Origin: JBECKR01 sp040235415
Lineage (GTDB): Bacteria; Acidobacteriota; Polarisedimenticolia; Polarisedimenticolales; Polarisedimenticolaceae
Assembly (NCBI GenBank): GCA_040235415.1
Contig: JBECKR010000339.1
Span: forward strand, 1 to 15,828
Length of the DNA stretch: 15,828 bases
Direction of reading: 5' to 3'
Position 1 is the stretch's first letter, and the number at the start of each line of letters is the position of its first letter. Both the position numbers and the translations under genes were made by a program. Shown here piece by piece: positions 14,304 through 15,828 of this stretch. The notes under the pieces were generated by a model, which was not told the origin of the DNA, did no database searches, and was given only the letters and a program-made list of their open reading frames with translations.

Positions 14304-15424
14304 GCGGCCTGCGCGCCGCCGGCCGGAGCCGTGCTCCGGACCACGTCCATGAACTCGGACAGGTTCTCGAGCGTGATCATGCCGGCGAGGCGCTCGCCCT
14401 CCATGACCAGGATTGCCCCTCCGGCGGCCTCGCGCAGGGCCTGCAGCACGGTCTCGAGCGACTCGTCCGGCGCGACCGTCGGCACGTCGCGCACCATGAC
14501 CTCGAGCACCGCGCGCTCGGGGCCGAATCCGGCGAGCCCCTGCAGCAGATGCGACCTCGTGAGCAGTCCGGCGACCCGGCCCCAGGCGTCGATCACGGGA
14601 AAATCCTGCTGGTGGGTGGCGAGCAGGTGCTGCGCGGCGACCGCCAGCGTGTCGTTCGGCGCCAGCGTCTCGAAGCGCGTGATCATCGCCTCGCGCGCCA
14701 CCCGCCCGCGGATCGCGGCCCGCTGGCGGTGGAACGCGGCCTCGTGACCGGCGCCCAGGAACACGAAGAACGCGATGAACACGAGCAGGATGTTGCCCGA
14801 CAGCAATCCCGCTCCGAACATGGCGATCGCGACCGCCTGACCTACCGCCGCCGCGATGTCGGTGGCTCGCTCCTCCGGAAGGCGCAGCGAGAGCAACGCC
14901 CGCAGCACGCGGCCGCCGTCCATCGGGAACGCCGGCAGGAGATTGAAGCCGAACAGCAGGGCGTTCGCGGCGAGGAGCGTGACCGCGAGCCCGGACTGCT
15001 TGCCCTGGACGAGCCCCGTCAGCGCGGCGGTCGGGTCCCGCCCGAACGCGAGCAGCGCGGCGAGCATGAGGACCGCGATCGCGAGGTTCACCAGCGGCCC
15101 CGCGATCGCGATCATGAGCTCGGCCTTCCCGCTCGGCATCGAGTCGAGCCGCGCGACGCCGCCAAGCGGGTAGAGCACGATCTCCTGCGTCGCGACTCCG
15201 AACCGCTTCGCGACCACGGCGTGCCCGAGCTCGTGCAGCACGACGCACAGGAAGATCAGGAGCAGGAGGATGATCGCCGCCACGACGCTCCCGCCGGCGC
15301 TCGACGCGACCCATCCCGCCCAGACCAGGATCAGGAGGAAGGTGAAGTGGATCCGGATCGGAATGTCGAGGACCCGAGCCACCTGGAAGGACCAGCCCGA
15401 GTCGTGTCTTGGGGCGGGATTCAT
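14291..15424 (-). CDS. Site-2-type M50 zinc metalloprotease with tandem CBS domains
   Basis: A 377-residue protein starts at ATG 15424, 8 nt after GAGG (15433-15436). It is an intramembrane protease: about six hydrophobic segments lie between residues 24 and 225. HELGH (64-68) holds the zinc ligands and catalytic Glu65. The conserved second motif is NLLPAFPMDGG (161-171) with Asp169. Residues about 243-295 and 308-360 form two CBS domains, which may bind nucleotides and control the protease. This is the SpoIVFB/Rip3-like group; targets are typically membrane-bound regulators such as anti-sigma factors, but no such partner is visible here. A longer start 14 codons upstream has a poorer ribosome-binding site. 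It follows the partial NRDE-like gene by 52 nt. Confidence 0.93.
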   Translation of the reverse strand: MNPAPRHDSGWSFQVARVLDIPIRIHFTFLLILVWAGWVASSAGGSVVAAIILLLLIFLCVVLHELGHAVVAKRFGVATQEIVLYPLGGVARLDSMPSGKAELMIAIAGPLVNLAIAVLMLAALLAFGRDPTAALTGLVQGKQSGLAVTLLAANALLFGFNLLPAFPMDGGRVLRALLSLRLPEERATDIAAAVGQAVAIAMFGAGLLSGNILLVFIAFFVFLGAGHEAAFHRQRAAIRGRVAREAMITRFETLAPNDTLAVAAQHLLATHQQDFPVIDAWGRVAGLLTRSHLLQGLAGFGPERAVLEVMVRDVPTVAPDESLETVLQALREAAGGAILVMEGERLAGMITLENLSEFMDVVRSTAPAGGAQAAQSR

Positions 15425-15476
15425 CGTTCGGTCCTCGCTCCGCAGCAAGAGCATACCGCCCGGCATCGAGCGGCGT

Positions 15477-15828
15477 CTATCGCAGCGCGTGCGTCGTGAC
15501 GACGGCCGCGGGGTCGCACGGCGAGCCCGCGGTGTAGGTCATCCGGATCCCGGTCTCGTCGACGGTCACGATCGTGCGGCTGACGGTGACCGCGTCCTCG
15601 CGGTGCATGCAAGGCGACAGGCCGCCGCGCTCCGGCTCGTGACCCGCGAGCCAATCCGCGAGGCCGGCCGTCGGCCGCGCCGACCGCCCCAGGAACCGGC
15701 TCCACGCCGCGCCGCGGGCGCGCTCGGCCTCGACCTGGTGCAGGAGGGACGAGACGAACAGGCACGGAGGCCGGAACGTGTCCCGGGCGAGCGCGAGCCC
15801 GTCCCAACGGAACCGCCCGACCCGCGGC
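15477..15828 (-). CDS. C-terminal part of a probable NRDE-family (TANGO2-like) protein, truncated by the window edge
   Basis: On the minus strand a frame runs in from the right edge and stops at TAG (15479-15477), giving about 116 residues. Segments FLVSSLLHQVEAERARG-like and GGLSPCMHREDAVTVSRTIVTVDETGIRMTYTAGSPCD resemble the C-terminal half of NRDE proteins (the CxHR...TVSSTIV pattern), which are cysteine-nucleophile-type hydrolase-fold proteins of uncertain function. The N-terminal NRDE motif would be outside the window, so the assignment is tentative. A competing, longer antiparallel frame exists in this region but is Arg-rich and looks non-coding. It is probably co-transcribed with the downstream site-2 protease. 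Confidence 0.5.
   Translation of the reverse strand, partial: PRVGRFRWDGLALARDTFRPPCLFVSSLLHQVEAERARGAAWSRFLGRSARPTAGLADWLAGHEPERGGLSPCMHREDAVTVSRTIVTVDETGIRMTYTAGSPCDPAAVVTTHALR

Noticed and set aside
12336..15314. A very long minus-strand open frame (about 990 codons) opposite speA and into the protease gene
   Set aside because: High GC produces long spurious antisense frames; its product is an Arg/Asp/Val-rich mix without motifs, while speA and the protease have complete family motifs.
15421..15807. A 128-codon minus-strand frame near the right end
   Set aside because: Its product is almost entirely Arg, Pro, Gly and Ala; the other minus frame (stop 15477) has balanced composition and recognisable motifs.

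Overview
The window is high-GC, densely packed bacterial chromosome of housekeeping type. I see no transposase, phage gene, CRISPR array or integration site. The lineage is uncertain. Gram-negative-style envelope genes (a lipobox lipoprotein, a LytM-type M23 peptidase, YqgE/AlgH), a topoisomerase VI A subunit (rare in bacteria), a TrmK-type tRNA methyltransferase and an alkaline-phosphatase-superfamily 'sulfatase' suggest an uncultured soil, sediment or marine lineage. Myxococcota, Acidobacteriota, Eisenbacteria and Krumholzibacteria are candidates. This is inference, not a phylogenetic placement.

Layout from left to right: (1) the C-terminal end of an unrecognised + strand gene (1-206), meeting head-on a secreted M23 peptidase (203-1099, -). 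(2) A divergent promoter region (1100-1201), then a + strand operon of a membrane-anchored thioredoxin, a class V aminotransferase and a TopoVI A / Spo11-like subunit (1202-4294). (3) A convergent yqgE (4310-4861, -). (4) A tRNA-Cys(GCA) with a strong promoter, a DUF4382-type lipoprotein and a KamB-like aminomutase-reactivase homologue (4908-6974, +). (5) A convergent alpha-glucan phosphorylase (6988-9192, -). (6) A divergent region, then a DnaQ-fold exonuclease with an ExoX-like C-terminal domain (9342-10130, +). (7) A convergent sulfatase-fold protein with trmK upstream (10118-12288, -). (8) speA, arginine decarboxylase, behind a near-consensus promoter (12315-14303, +). (9) A convergent site-2 protease with CBS domains, and upstream of it the C-terminal part of a probable NRDE-family protein (14291-15828, -).

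Genes alternate strand strictly. All five convergent junctions lie between a 13-nt overlap and a 15-nt gap, so none has room for a conventional intrinsic terminator between the stop codons. Initiation looks sigma70-like, and several -10 boxes are preceded by GG. Two divergent intergenic regions carry back-to-back -35 boxes 3-4 nt apart.

The genes do not form one pathway. The most notable items are the TopoVI A subunit without an adjacent B subunit, operonic with an aminotransferase and a thioredoxin; the KamB-like protein with a damaged P-loop and no aminomutase beside it; the sulfatase-fold protein lacking the formylglycine motif; and two nearly identical 13-nt convergent stop overlaps about 4 kb apart. 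I found no convincing evidence of a wholly new multi-gene system.
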